A stretch of 64,000 nucleotides of DNA, taken from the NCBI GenBank assembly GCA_938045585.1, contig CALIAU010000020.1, forward strand, positions 1-64,000. The letters run 5' to 3'. Positions within the stretch are counted from its first letter, which is position 1, and each line of letters starts with the position of its first letter. Under the pieces are notes generated by a model. It saw nothing but the letters and a program-made list of their open reading frames with translations. It searched no databases and was not told the origin of the DNA. The translations under genes and the position numbers were made by a program. This document shows, piece by piece, positions 9,701 through 17,506 of the stretch. This DNA is from an uncultured Saprospiraceae bacterium. Lineage in GTDB: Bacteria > Bacteroidota > Bacteroidia > Chitinophagales > Saprospiraceae.

Positions 9701-10689
9701 GATGGCAAAACACCTTTGCACGTAATAACCTAATCTTGGCATCTCGCTATTGCTTTGAATTTTTTGGACTCGTAGAGGATAGTGTGGATGATTGGGATTA
9801 TGGTGCCTACTTTTCTACGCGAGGTGGTATGGCAGGCACAGAATGGTTTAAGTGGAATAACATACGTTATGCTACGGTGACTGAATTAAACGCCAGTGGT
9901 ATTCTAGAACCCAATGCAATAGAAGTTGCCTTTAGTGATTTTGAAAATGCAGAATTACCAGACCCCTACCCTGTAGAATATACTCCGGATGAAAGAAATT
10001 TTATGCCTTTGGCGGGAGCTCCAGTAATTGATAGTGGTGATGAGCTTGGGCATCTGAACTTAGGATATGTTACAGATGGAGCAGCAGATCGCGGAGCCTT
10101 AGAATTTGGAGAAGAAGTGCCCCATTATGGACATTTCTTTCCCTGTGATGATGGGGATGAGTGCACCTCTAATGATAACATTGATATTGATTGTAATTGT
10201 ACTGGTGTCGAATTAGACGAAGACAATGATGGCATTTGTGATGAATTAGACCCCTGTGTCTTTTGTGCTGATCTAACAATTACAAAAACAGTATTACCTA
10301 CGCTGATAAATGGCCCAACAAATTCTGCTTGGCAAATACGCATAAATGAACTAGAAGGAAATCCGACAGAGGGCCTTATTACTATTGTTATGACAACCGA
10401 TGATCGATTGACAATTGACTGGATTCCGAATGAAGATCAAATTGGGCCCTTCGATGTAAATAATTCAATCTGGACCTTTGATGATTCAAATCCTAGCTTT
10501 TACATATGGACTACTGATTTTAGTATTGCTGGAAATAGTTCTGCATCCTTTGGTTTCGAAGCTATCTACGATCCGCAACAAACATCTGGAGTTGTAAACT
10601 TTACTACTACAATTTTTACAGCAAGTGGTGGAGAAGAAAATGGTCTTAATAATATTGATTCGGAGACGATGTTGTACTTTCCAGATTAG
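6748..10689 (+). CDS. Giant secreted parallel beta-helix protein with tandem 560-residue duplication
   Basis: 1313 residues with a signal peptide (residues 1-23, ending GHSQ). Two near-identical halves, residues about 24-580 and 585-1130, each hold an N-terminal beta-sandwich-like piece (DAHPTFNNIGIH), then a right-handed parallel beta-helix of the pectate-lyase/NosD type with many N-x-I and GI-x-AQNSQFIT coils. Both halves keep DDHIEVDGTISNTRIY and GRAG-SVAPVYGGPVYIL almost unchanged. An Asp-rich linker follows (EDNDGICDELDPC) and then a final about 125-residue beta-domain starting ADLTITKTV. Such beta-helices usually bind or cleave polysaccharides. The acidic DDH is compatible with a catalytic or calcium site, but activity is not shown. 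No recognisable T9SS sorting domain closes the protein, unlike its neighbour. Confidence 0.85.
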   Translation: MDFKNTCTLTVMLLMHLICGHSQNSVSIASMDAHPTFNNIGIHMSITGDDNLDSELTILFKEQSQSVYQEGAMTMRAYPGLVIDGNSTTRNFHAGSVMYLEPGTSYDVQLVLTDPDGGGSTSDIVVSTKNIPNPNLSNTRYVSPGNGGGSGTLADPFLGLQDAADNAVAGDHFIVGPGIYAPFTLLTSGTEANPISFISETEHAATIDGINTAAGIITLGEFDGSIAHVIIDGFRIQNGTRGIDAQNSQFITVRNNIIKDVDYAYVNRREFGLEADQYITNNFMMGRSPWPANGIPDERAIDLRGTNNVVSFNTIINFADGVSTDGPAYETSYGMDIHNNDIINIVDDHIEVDGTISNTRIYANRCFNGRAGISVAPVYGGPVYILRNIIFNTENSGIKMNRGPSGILVAHNTIVAEENATESPNGWQNTFYRNNLILASRYCFEFFGIVDDSIDDWDYGAYYSTRGGMTGTEWFKWNNIRYATVTELNASGIIEPNAIEVAFDEFENAELPEPYPVEYGTDERSFMPLAGASVINSAENLVHINDPFVTDGQADRGALEFGEEIPQYGHIFESGTDPCPVINEVSTVSIDAHPTFNNIGIHYTIQGDDNLNSSLTIFYKEQSASNYEEAAMTMRAHPGLIIDGSSTNNNFHAGSILNLEANTSYDVQTVLTDPDGGSVISEIVVSTRAIPEPSMNNTYYVSPGSGGGNGTAGNPFLGLQEAADNAAPGDHFIVAAGNYEPFNLLTSGTAENLISFESAELHQAVIDGANTNVGIVILGQFDENISHVIIDGFTIQNGERGIDAQNSQFITARNNIIKDVEYGYVNRRDFGVESDQYITNNLIIGRTTWPSSGIPGERGIDLRGNANVVSFNTIKNFGDGVSTDGPPYESSYAMDIHNNDIINIVDDHIEVDGTISNTRIYENRCFNGRAGVSVAPVYGGPVYILRNVIFNIEISGLKLNRGPSGIIIAHNTIVSESNAVESPNGWQNTFARNNLILASRYCFEFFGLVEDSVDDWDYGAYFSTRGGMAGTEWFKWNNIRYATVTELNASGILEPNAIEVAFSDFENAELPDPYPVEYTPDERNFMPLAGAPVIDSGDELGHLNLGYVTDGAADRGALEFGEEVPHYGHFFPCDDGDECTSNDNIDIDCNCTGVELDEDNDGICDELDPCVFCADLTITKTVLPTLINGPTNSAWQIRINELEGNPTEGLITIVMTTDDRLTIDWIPNEDQIGPFDVNNSIWTFDDSNPSFYIWTTDFSIAGNSSASFGFEAIYDPQQTSGVVNFTTTIFTASGGEENGLNNIDSETMLYFPD

Positions 10690-10741
10690 CATTGTAAATA
10701 AGACGCTAGATACTAGACGATAAGAAATGGGTTTAATGATA

Positions 10742-13075
10742 TTAGACCAAGGCGTTTTCTTGTCCTGAATCTAGGAGGAAAAGACAGGAAGTTTCGATGC
10801 TTTCCACGCGGTCTCTGATTCTAGATATATCCACTTCTTCACCGCGCATGGAAAAGATATTAAGGTCTGCGCTTGGCACTTTTTTATCAAGTGCTGTAAA
10901 GTGTTCGCCGGAGGTATAAGAGAAATTACAAGAACTCGGAATGCGTGCAAGAATTTGTAATTTTTCCATATATGCTCTTGCTCGTTCCTCTTCTTCTTGC
11001 GAGGGTATTCCTTCTGCTGGATTAAGCACTGTGATAATATTCCATTGTGCATTCCAGTTTCTTTGGAAGATATACGAACAAAGGATTGCTAGATTTACAT
11101 GTTCTACTTGGTGATCTTTTAAAGATTCCAAATTATTAAAATAGACCCACATATTTATACTCTTCTCTAATCCTAAGCCCAATTTTTCATAGGGAATAAA
11201 TAACATGCCTCCCATTCCAAAATTTCTTCCTTCGCGTAATAAGTTTGCAGCTACCTCGTCTTGTTTTCGCTGTTCAGACAGACTAATAAATAAGATATTG
11301 GGTCTAAAAAATGCTGCTTTCAAAGATTGCATGCTTGTTTTTGCGCTTTTTTCAAAGGAAGGGCTCTGAATAAAGGCTGACCTTGCACTTATTCCTTGAT
11401 TCATAAAATGGTCTGCTAGTTCTTGTAATCGTTTTGCTGTCTGCTCTCCTTTTAGAGAATGTATCGTTGGAGAAAATCCAAGAATTTTCAAAGAGCCTTT
11501 AGGGTTTACCAGTGAGTAAATCAGACGATGGGCACGCAGAACATCCTTTTCAGATTCTACTGGCATGAGCAGATTCGGTTGCCAGGATCGTTCTTTTGCT
11601 TCTGGTAATTTGTTAACCACGCGCGCTGACCATTCTGCTACAGCATTAAAAATTCCACTGCGCGTATCGCCCTTTATCGTATCCAACTTTCTACGTGTAA
11701 GAAAAGCATACACAGCTAGCACTATTCCAATTGACATAAGTCCAAAAAATGCATTAATGATAAACATCACTAAAAAACATCCAAGTGCTCCTAATATAGG
11801 AACCAGAATATGCACACGGAAAGTAGGCCTAAAACTTACCTGCCCTAAACCCTGCTCTACAAGTACAACGACATTTATCATAGCATAGGTTATCATAAAA
11901 AACATGGTTATCAAAGGAGCGATGGCATTTAGATCTCTTAGCAACAAACTCACTAAGACAATTGCTGAGGTTATAAATAAGGCAAGGCGAGGTTCTCCCT
12001 TTGAATCCAGAGTACTGAGTTTATCATTCATAAATAGAATCTTATGTTCGCCTAAGGCAGATAAGATTCTAGGTGCTCCTACAATAGAAGACAGGGCAGA
12101 AGAAAAAGTGGAAGCTAACAGACCCAACAAGACGATAGGTGCCCATGCCGCCTTTTCAATTAGGATATTGTAATTCTGAGTAAGTTCTTCTGGAGTAGCG
12201 ATATAGGCAAGTAATACTGCTATTCCTAAATAGATAAGTGTGCTTAAGACAACTGCCCAGAGTGTTCCTTTAGGGATACTTTCTCGTGGATCATTGAGAT
12301 CTCCTGACATATTTGCACCTGCCATAATTCCTGTTACGGCGGGAAAAAAAACGGCAAAGACTAACCAGAAATTAGTGCCCTTAAAGCCATTTTCTGGAGA
12401 GCCGGAGTAATCTCCAAACCATTGAATCTCTGTATTTAATTCGTTTGTAAATACAGAACCAAAGATGGAAATAATAGAGGCAATTGTGATGACTAGAAAT
12501 AGGTATTGTATTTTAAAAGCAAAGGCAGTGCTGATATTCACTACAACAAATACCAGTGCAAAGCTGGCAATATCAACAAGTAAGGCAGAATGGTCTGGGA
12601 ATATATAGTTCCATCCCTCTCTAAACCCAAAGATATACATAGTGACAGCTAGTGCTTGGGCGATGTACAGGGGAATTCCAATTGCCCCACCAGCTTCTAG
12701 ACCCAGGCTTTGCGTTATTATTGAAAATGCACCTCCCTTCCCTATGCGTATATTAGTTGTAATGGAGGACATCGACAAGGTTGTCAAGAAGGTAATTCCA
12801 CAGGCAAGTAAGATAATACCCAAGGCACCTATCAGACCTGCGTTTCCTACAACCCATCCTTCTCTGATATACATGATTACACCCAAAATGGTTAGGAGGG
12901 CGGGTGTAAACACACCTGGGAAGGTTCCAAATTTCTTTGCCTCTGTTTGTTTAGCTGCTGTGCTAATGATTCTAGATTTTTGGTAAAGATAGCATTTCTG
13001 CTCTGCAGAAATGCATGGAGATTGAGAGATAACACACCCGAGCCGGGCATGGGGATGAAGAGACTGAATGTCCAC
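10742..13075 (-). CDS. SLC12-type amino-acid-permease-superfamily cation/chloride cotransporter
   Basis: 777 residues. The membrane part, about residues 45-455, matches the APC superfamily, closest in style to bacterial homologues of Na-K-Cl/K-Cl cotransporters (FGTFPGVFTPALLTILGVIM, IREGWVVGNAGL, GGAFSIITQSLGLEAGGAIG, FFPAVTGIMAGANMSGDL). About twelve transmembrane helices are visible. The C-terminal about 300 residues are a soluble domain (WQPNLLMPVE, GNFGM-type segments), as in the SLC12 family. The likely role is ion or amino-acid symport across the inner membrane. The start is uncertain: the only standard initiation codon in frame is a GTG directly after a TAG, and conserved sequence begins about 45 residues later. 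Confidence 0.85.
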   Translation of the reverse strand: MDIQSLHPHARLGCVISQSPCISAEQKCYLYQKSRIISTAAKQTEAKKFGTFPGVFTPALLTILGVIMYIREGWVVGNAGLIGALGIILLACGITFLTTLSMSSITTNIRIGKGGAFSIITQSLGLEAGGAIGIPLYIAQALAVTMYIFGFREGWNYIFPDHSALLVDIASFALVFVVVNISTAFAFKIQYLFLVITIASIISIFGSVFTNELNTEIQWFGDYSGSPENGFKGTNFWLVFAVFFPAVTGIMAGANMSGDLNDPRESIPKGTLWAVVLSTLIYLGIAVLLAYIATPEELTQNYNILIEKAAWAPIVLLGLLASTFSSALSSIVGAPRILSALGEHKILFMNDKLSTLDSKGEPRLALFITSAIVLVSLLLRDLNAIAPLITMFFMITYAMINVVVLVEQGLGQVSFRPTFRVHILVPILGALGCFLVMFIINAFFGLMSIGIVLAVYAFLTRRKLDTIKGDTRSGIFNAVAEWSARVVNKLPEAKERSWQPNLLMPVESEKDVLRAHRLIYSLVNPKGSLKILGFSPTIHSLKGEQTAKRLQELADHFMNQGISARSAFIQSPSFEKSAKTSMQSLKAAFFRPNILFISLSEQRKQDEVAANLLREGRNFGMGGMLFIPYEKLGLGLEKSINMWVYFNNLESLKDHQVEHVNLAILCSYIFQRNWNAQWNIITVLNPAEGIPSQEEEERARAYMEKLQILARIPSSCNFSYTSGEHFTALDKKVPSADLNIFSMRGEEVDISRIRDRVESIETSCLFLLDSGQENALV

Positions 13076-13120
13076 CTATGGCTCATGACTTCCTTGAGAA
13101 AACACGAAACCATTTTATAT

Positions 13121-13154
13121 AAAAAAACATGCCTGCATTCATAGGCAGGCATGT
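13121..13154 (-). terminator. Intrinsic terminator of the sigma/anti-sigma/DUF4097 operon
   Basis: On the minus strand ACATGCCTGC (13154-13145) pairs perfectly with GCAGGCATGT (13136-13127) around an 8-nt loop and is followed by seven T. It sits about 80 nt after the DUF4097 gene and about 45 nt before the transporter gene on the same strand, separating the two transcription units. Confidence 0.85.
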
Positions 13155-13231
13155 CATAGTTCTTGGACTTACAAAAAGAAACCAGCGCGGCAGAAGTCCT
13201 AACGCACAGTTCTATACGCGACTGTTCTTTT

Positions 13232-14344
13232 CTATCTTATCTTAAGCGAACCATGTTCTAACTGAACCTTTAGCTTGCCCATCTTACCTGAACCTCCTCT
13301 TAGGGTTCCTTTGATATCTGTATCGTGATCCTCTATGATTTTTGTTTTTACATCAAAGCTGTTTGGAAGCTTAGCACTCATAAAGGTGCCTGATATATCA
13401 AGTTCCAAGTTATTATCTGTAGTCATGTTAATATCTCCAAAACTCGATTCTACAAAGCCATCTGTAAAGTCATTCCCGAGTTCCTTTATCTTTGTATCAC
13501 CATGTTCGTTTTCAATATGGAATGAATTCTCCACTTCTTCTATCGTATAATAGGTAAACGAACTTTCTGCTCTAAGACTTCCAACATATTGAATTTCAAT
13601 ATCTGAATGTGAACCCTCATTTTCTATGGTTTCTACAGTGCCTAATGTGTAATCTCCAAATCCTGAATCGGATTTTATTTCTCTGGCTGTTTGGATAGTT
13701 ACATCTGAATGCTGACTTTCTATAATGAGATCATTTACGCTGGTGCAAACAAAATCTCCAAATCCAACTTCGACAAGAGCATCTGCAAGATTTTGTAGCT
13801 CTGCACTTCCGTGCGCAATTTCCAGTATGAGTTTATCAGAAATGTTTACACCAGTAAGGTCTCCAAACTGTAATTCGATATTTGCTTTAGCAACGTCCGT
13901 TTTTAAGGCTACATCCCCATGCTGATTTACAATCTCTATGTTTGTATTCTGTGGAACTTTGATTGTGTAGTCTACAGCAAAATTATCTCCATCGTCTCCC
14001 CAAGAAAAGAACCAACTGTCAAAAACACCTTCTCTCTCTCCTGTAGACGTTTCTGCTCGAACGCCACGTGCTGTTTTATTCATATCCACACGAATAGATT
14101 CAAATATCTTATCCGCCTTAGCTTGGTTTTTAGCAGATACTGTGATGACAACATCTACTTCTATCTCGCCTGAGTTACCCTGAATAATATTAATATCTCC
14201 AAACTGGCTGTCTACTTCTAAGGTGGGGCTAGCTCCTACAGAAAAGCTTTCATTCAACTCTTTGGTAAATTCTTTCTTCGCATCGTTAGCAAAAGAAAAT
14301 TGTGTAGCGAGAACAGTAAGTGTAATAAGTATAAAATTTTTCAT
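13232..14344 (-). CDS. Exported DUF4097-like beta-helix protein with regular His/Phe ladder
   Basis: 370 residues. A signal peptide covers residues 1-19 (TQFSFAND). The rest resembles the DUF4097 / head-GIN group of putative adhesins: short beta-strand repeats without long helices. Two alternating motifs recur every 17-19 residues: F-G-D at Phe48, 160, 195, 229 and 302, and H-[GS]-[DS] at His142, 178, 212, 246, 281 and 364. This predicts a solenoid with stacked Phe and His columns. It is the third gene after an ECF sigma factor and a membrane anti-sigma-like protein (11-12 nt spacings), so it is probably the output or sensor of that envelope-stress module. Location is periplasm or outer membrane; function unknown. 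Confidence 0.8.
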   Translation of the reverse strand: MKNFILITLTVLATQFSFANDAKKEFTKELNESFSVGASPTLEVDSQFGDINIIQGNSGEIEVDVVITVSAKNQAKADKIFESIRVDMNKTARGVRAETSTGEREGVFDSWFFSWGDDGDNFAVDYTIKVPQNTNIEIVNQHGDVALKTDVAKANIELQFGDLTGVNISDKLILEIAHGSAELQNLADALVEVGFGDFVCTSVNDLIIESQHSDVTIQTAREIKSDSGFGDYTLGTVETIENEGSHSDIEIQYVGSLRAESSFTYYTIEEVENSFHIENEHGDTKIKELGNDFTDGFVESSFGDINMTTDNNLELDISGTFMSAKLPNSFDVKTKIIEDHDTDIKGTLRGGSGKMGKLKVQLEHGSLKIR

Positions 14345-14355
14345 CTTAAATCATT

Positions 14356-14880
14356 TTAATAAATGGTACTACTCTCTTTTGATTGAGTCTCTAAATTATT
14401 TGTTTTTACTTTTGTGAGAATTCTTTCCAAGGCTGTCAGCTTGGCTTGATAGTTTTGCATCATTGCTTGAATGACTACCTTGGAATTCGCCCCACTGTTT
14501 TTTATAAGTTCTTCTTTGAGTTCCATATGGATTTGATCTAACAACTCGATATCTGTTAATAATTTCTGATCAAAATCATAGGCGGATAATTCATTTAATT
14601 TATTATTTACAAGTTGAGTATATTTCTTTTCTGAATCCTCTATCTGTTGTTGCACCATTATTTGCGAGTTGTTTTGTTTGTTGCCTATAGTTAAGCCAAT
14701 CCCTGCGCCAAGAGAAACTAAAATGAGCGCGGCAGCCGCATACCTATACCAAGTAATTCTACGTCCAGTATTCTGTGCCTTTACTTCTCTATGAATATTT
14801 GCCCAGACCTTATCTCTTGGATACTCTGTATCAAATTGGTCTCTATTTTTTCTTACGAATTTTTCTAAGTTATCACTCAT
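14356..14880 (-). CDS. Single-pass membrane anti-sigma-factor-like protein
   Basis: 174 residues. The N-terminal cytoplasmic part (residues 1-40, with DKVWANIHREVKAQ) is the short helical segment usual in Bacteroidota anti-sigma proteins. One transmembrane helix follows at about 46-66 (YAAAALILVSLGAGIGLTIG). The remaining about 105 residues are a periplasmic coiled-coil-like helical domain rich in Gln, Leu and Lys (QIMVQQQIEDSEKKYTQLV, MMQNYQAKLTALERILTKV). It starts 11 nt after the ECF sigma gene and ends 11 nt before the DUF4097 gene, which fits translational coupling of a sigma/anti-sigma pair. No zinc-binding ZAS motif is present. The assignment rests mostly on context and topology. Confidence 0.75.
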   Translation of the reverse strand: MSDNLEKFVRKNRDQFDTEYPRDKVWANIHREVKAQNTGRRITWYRYAAAALILVSLGAGIGLTIGNKQNNSQIMVQQQIEDSEKKYTQLVNNKLNELSAYDFDQKLLTDIELLDQIHMELKEELIKNSGANSKVVIQAMMQNYQAKLTALERILTKVKTNNLETQSKESSTIY

Positions 14881-14891
14881 TGTAAAAAGTT

Positions 14892-15449
14892 TTATGCCAA
14901 TAATGAGTTGGTCTTGTCATCTTCAATTAAAATTTCTCTCAACTTCTTTTTCGCTCTGCTATATTGTGTTTTAGAAGTACTTACAGAAACTTCTAAAATG
15001 TCTGCAATTTCTTGGTGGTCATATCCTTCCATCAAATAAAGATTGAGTACCGTTCTAAAACCGGGGGCCAATTGACTTATTCCTGATTTTATTTTATCTA
15101 CTTGTAAAAACTGTTCTGGAATATGTACCTCTTCTTCTATTGCTGGCCCTACATTATCAATTTCTTCAAAAAATATTTTCTTCTTTTTGATTTGATTTAA
15201 ACAATTATTTATGACTATGCGTTTTATCCAAGCTCCTGGGGTTGATTGATAGCCATATTGGTGCATCTTTGTAAACACATCTACAAAGGAATTCTGTAAT
15301 ACGTCTTCAGCATCTTCTCGATTCTTCATCATACGCAAGCAAATATTATACATGCCCTTTGCATATAGATCATACAGTCTGTACTGTGCTTCCTGATTAC
15401 CAGACTTACATTTCTCTATTAAATCTTTATGTAAAACGATTTCAGCCAC
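14892..15449 (-). CDS. RNA polymerase ECF sigma factor
   Basis: 185 residues with the usual two-domain ECF layout. Region 2 is at about residues 20-90 (YRLYDLYAKGMYNICLRM, EDAEDVLQNSFVDVF, PGAWIKRIVINNCLNQIKKK). Region 4 with its helix-turn-helix is at about 115-175 (LAPGFRTVLNLYLMEGYDHQ, EIADILEVSVSTSKTQYSRA). The reading frame starts with GTG. It is first in an operon with a membrane anti-sigma-like protein and an exported DUF4097 protein, so it probably directs transcription in response to an envelope signal and may autoregulate the operon. The target promoters cannot be told from here. Confidence 0.93.
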   Translation of the reverse strand: MAEIVLHKDLIEKCKSGNQEAQYRLYDLYAKGMYNICLRMMKNREDAEDVLQNSFVDVFTKMHQYGYQSTPGAWIKRIVINNCLNQIKKKKIFFEEIDNVGPAIEEEVHIPEQFLQVDKIKSGISQLAPGFRTVLNLYLMEGYDHQEIADILEVSVSTSKTQYSRAKKKLREILIEDDKTNSLLA

Positions 15450-15574
15450 TAGGAATTAATTGTCATCTATAGGAAAGACAACAGCTTTAGTGAATGGTTG
15501 CATGGAGTTGCCTTTGACGGGCTAAAATAAAGGAATTATAGTAGGAGATAAAGCTATTAGGCCAATGAAATGGC

Positions 15575-15778
15575 CTATTCTTCTTCTTCGGCGTCTAATT
15601 TTTCTGCTAATTGTTCTTCTGAGAGTTTTTTGTCAACGACTGTAGAATCAAGGAATGAATTCAGTTTATCGACGTTCAGATTTGTCTCTAGTTCCCCGAA
15701 AGGGCTAATCTTAATATCAAATCCAGATAAGTCATCATGGACTTTAGGATTTCCTTTTTGTTTCATTTTTTTAGGCAT
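15575..15778 (-). CDS. Small conserved Bacteroidota protein, 67 residues
   Basis: A small acidic protein with a basic head (MPKKMKQKGNPKVHDDL), a middle segment GFDIKISPFGE and a C-terminal tail of Glu/Asp/Leu (EEQLAEKLDAEEEE). I recall the KGNPKVH...L-GFDI-I--FGE pattern from short uncharacterised proteins of Bacteroidota, so I treat it as real. It is not membrane-bound and has no signal peptide. It lies 50 nt downstream of the SH3 protein on the same strand and may be cotranscribed. A short hairpin TAGGCCA/TGGCCTA (15558-15577) overlaps its stop codon. Function unknown. Confidence 0.75.
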   Translation of the reverse strand: MPKKMKQKGNPKVHDDLSGFDIKISPFGELETNLNVDKLNSFLDSTVVDKKLSEEQLAEKLDAEEEE

Positions 15779-15828
15779 ATTGCGTGTGTTTCAATATATC
15801 AACGCGGGGATACTGAGTTGCAGTTCCA

Positions 15829-16317
15829 TTATTCTTCAATTTCTTCGAGAAAATTCCCCCAGATCCATCCTTCTTTGTCTGCATACTGGATTCTGCACCA
15901 TTTCCCTTGCTTACCTTCCAAAAAGAAGGTTTCCGTTCCATAGTACATAATACGCACAAGCGTGCTATCAGGCAGTTTTGCAATGACAGTGGAGGAAAGG
16001 GAAGCATCTTCGCGCATATTTACATAGCTGCTTTCAATATTTATACGTGCTGGTGGATAGCCTTGGTTTCCTTGGCACTTTTTGAGTTCTTTCTCTAATT
16101 TATGTATTTGCGCCGTGTAGGCTGCATTATCCTCCAGTAGTTTTTCAACATTTACCGTTGGTTCGACCAAATCACTCGGGTCTTTTTTGTCAAAAAGCTC
16201 CATTGGACTTTTTTTAAAATACATCGAGGCAAGTAACCAAGTAGTAATGAGGCCAAAAATTATATATAACAACCATTGTATAGCAGAATCTCCACCTTTT
16301 TTCTTCCTTCTGGACAT
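15829..16317 (-). CDS. Membrane-anchored SH3-domain protein
   Basis: 162 residues. The basic N-terminus MSRRKKKGG is followed by one transmembrane helix at about residues 12-30 (AIQWLLYIIFGLITTWLLAS), then a short coiled coil (EKLLEDNAAYTAQIHKLEKE). A bacterial SH3 domain occupies about residues 88-158 (SYVNMREDASLSSTVIAKLP, WCRIQYADKEGWIWGNFL), matching the SH3_3 pattern of NVR-like start, L-x-G/D turn and WGWI end. The topology places the SH3 domain in the periplasm, where these domains usually bind peptidoglycan or proteins. It is encoded upstream of the 67-residue protein in the same direction. Confidence 0.88.
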   Translation of the reverse strand: MSRRKKKGGDSAIQWLLYIIFGLITTWLLASMYFKKSPMELFDKKDPSDLVEPTVNVEKLLEDNAAYTAQIHKLEKELKKCQGNQGYPPARINIESSYVNMREDASLSSTVIAKLPDSTLVRIMYYGTETFFLEGKQGKWCRIQYADKEGWIWGNFLEEIEE

Positions 16318-16385
16318 AGTAATCTCTCTTTAAGTGTGTGCGTGTGTGTGAAGTGGATCAGAGGATTGATTTTGGAAGCTCTAAT

Positions 16386-17375
16386 TTAAACTTTTGCTAG
16401 CTCAGATTTCAAAAAATCAATAACTTTTATCTCCATTGAATCTACCTCCCTTAATTCAGACAGAAACCAACTGATCCAGTCACCTAAATGGACGAAATAA
16501 ATGGATTTTTCTATGAACGAATTTCCTTTTGAGTAAAGCTCAATAATTGTCCGAGTATAATTGGCAATTATTTCTTTGTTGATATCTATTCTTTTTTGAT
16601 TCTTTTTTAGATCGTCTCTGTTCCTAAAATATAGAACAGCAAGTCTCTCATCGCGTGTTGTCCAACCAACTAATTCATTGTGATTCATTTCTGGAATGAC
16701 ATGGTGCCAACAGAGCATTTTTGCATTTTCATTGATTTGCTGTCTTAATCGTATCGTAACTGCCTCCATTCTTCCTGTTGTATACAGAATTGGCAACTTA
16801 TTATATATCTGATCTGCTACACTCTTTGCAGTTGCCTTTATATCGTCTTGATCAAATTTTATAAGATCAATGCTTGCCTTTAGGTCTTTGAGGAATCTGC
16901 TACTGATTATTTCAAGCTTTTGTAAAATGAACAGTTGCTGTACCAAGGAATATCCTAAACAGGCCCTGGGAGATGGCCATCCACCTGGCAGCTGAATATA
17001 ATCCAAATTATACTCTTTGGCTAAGTCAATTAAATTACCACCACTAGAAACAACGACTAATTTTGCACCTGTCTTTAAAATATAGTCAAATGCCTGCAGA
17101 GTCTCTTCCGTGTTTCCTGAGTAAGAGGAACAAATAGCTAAGGTGTTTTTCCCAATCCATCCTGGCACTCTATAGCCCTTCCCAATTGCAAAAGGGAGTG
17201 CACATTCTTCTTGAATAAATGCAGAAACAAAATTTGCACCTATCCCAGATCCACCTAATCCTGCAACATATATATTTCTGATTTCCTCAGTATGCTGCCC
17301 TATCTCTGCCCTCTCCCCTATCTCAATTGCCTCTTTTAATTGGGCAGGAAATTTTTCAATTAACGTATTCATCAT
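16386..17375 (-). CDS. Bifunctional phosphoglucose/phosphomannose isomerase
   Basis: 329 residues, cytoplasmic. It matches the archaeal/bacterial bifunctional PGI/PMI family with two SIS domains. The first shows GLGGSGIGANFVSAF and the sugar-phosphate-binding SSYSGNTEETL. The middle has PSPRACLGYS, and the second domain contains MNHNELVGW, close to the family's catalytic His/Glu region. The enzyme interconverts fructose-6-phosphate with glucose-6-phosphate and mannose-6-phosphate, linking glycolysis to GDP-mannose supply. Two consecutive ATG codons open the frame; I use the first. It is divergent from yraN. Confidence 0.9.
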   Translation of the reverse strand: MMNTLIEKFPAQLKEAIEIGERAEIGQHTEEIRNIYVAGLGGSGIGANFVSAFIQEECALPFAIGKGYRVPGWIGKNTLAICSSYSGNTEETLQAFDYILKTGAKLVVVSSGGNLIDLAKEYNLDYIQLPGGWPSPRACLGYSLVQQLFILQKLEIISSRFLKDLKASIDLIKFDQDDIKATAKSVADQIYNKLPILYTTGRMEAVTIRLRQQINENAKMLCWHHVIPEMNHNELVGWTTRDERLAVLYFRNRDDLKKNQKRIDINKEIIANYTRTIIELYSKGNSFIEKSIYFVHLGDWISWFLSELREVDSMEIKVIDFLKSELAKV

Positions 17376-17506
17376 AGTTCTCCAAAAATAGTCTTATCTA
17401 TCCATTCCATGTAATTTTCAAGCAATTAGTCCTATCAGCAACAATTTTTTATGCTCTTTCCGAGATATTTAAAGCCGCAATACTTAATTCTATTTTATCT
17501 TTACTT

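Noticed and set aside
12892-13152. Minus-strand frame of 86 codons over the transporter N-terminus
   Set aside because: It reads conserved transporter DNA out of frame and includes the upstream terminator hairpin. Kept only as a note on the uncertain start.
15558-15577. TAGGCCA/TGGCCTA hairpin as terminator of the 67-residue gene
   Set aside because: It overlaps the stop codon and has no U-run on the minus strand; too weak to call.
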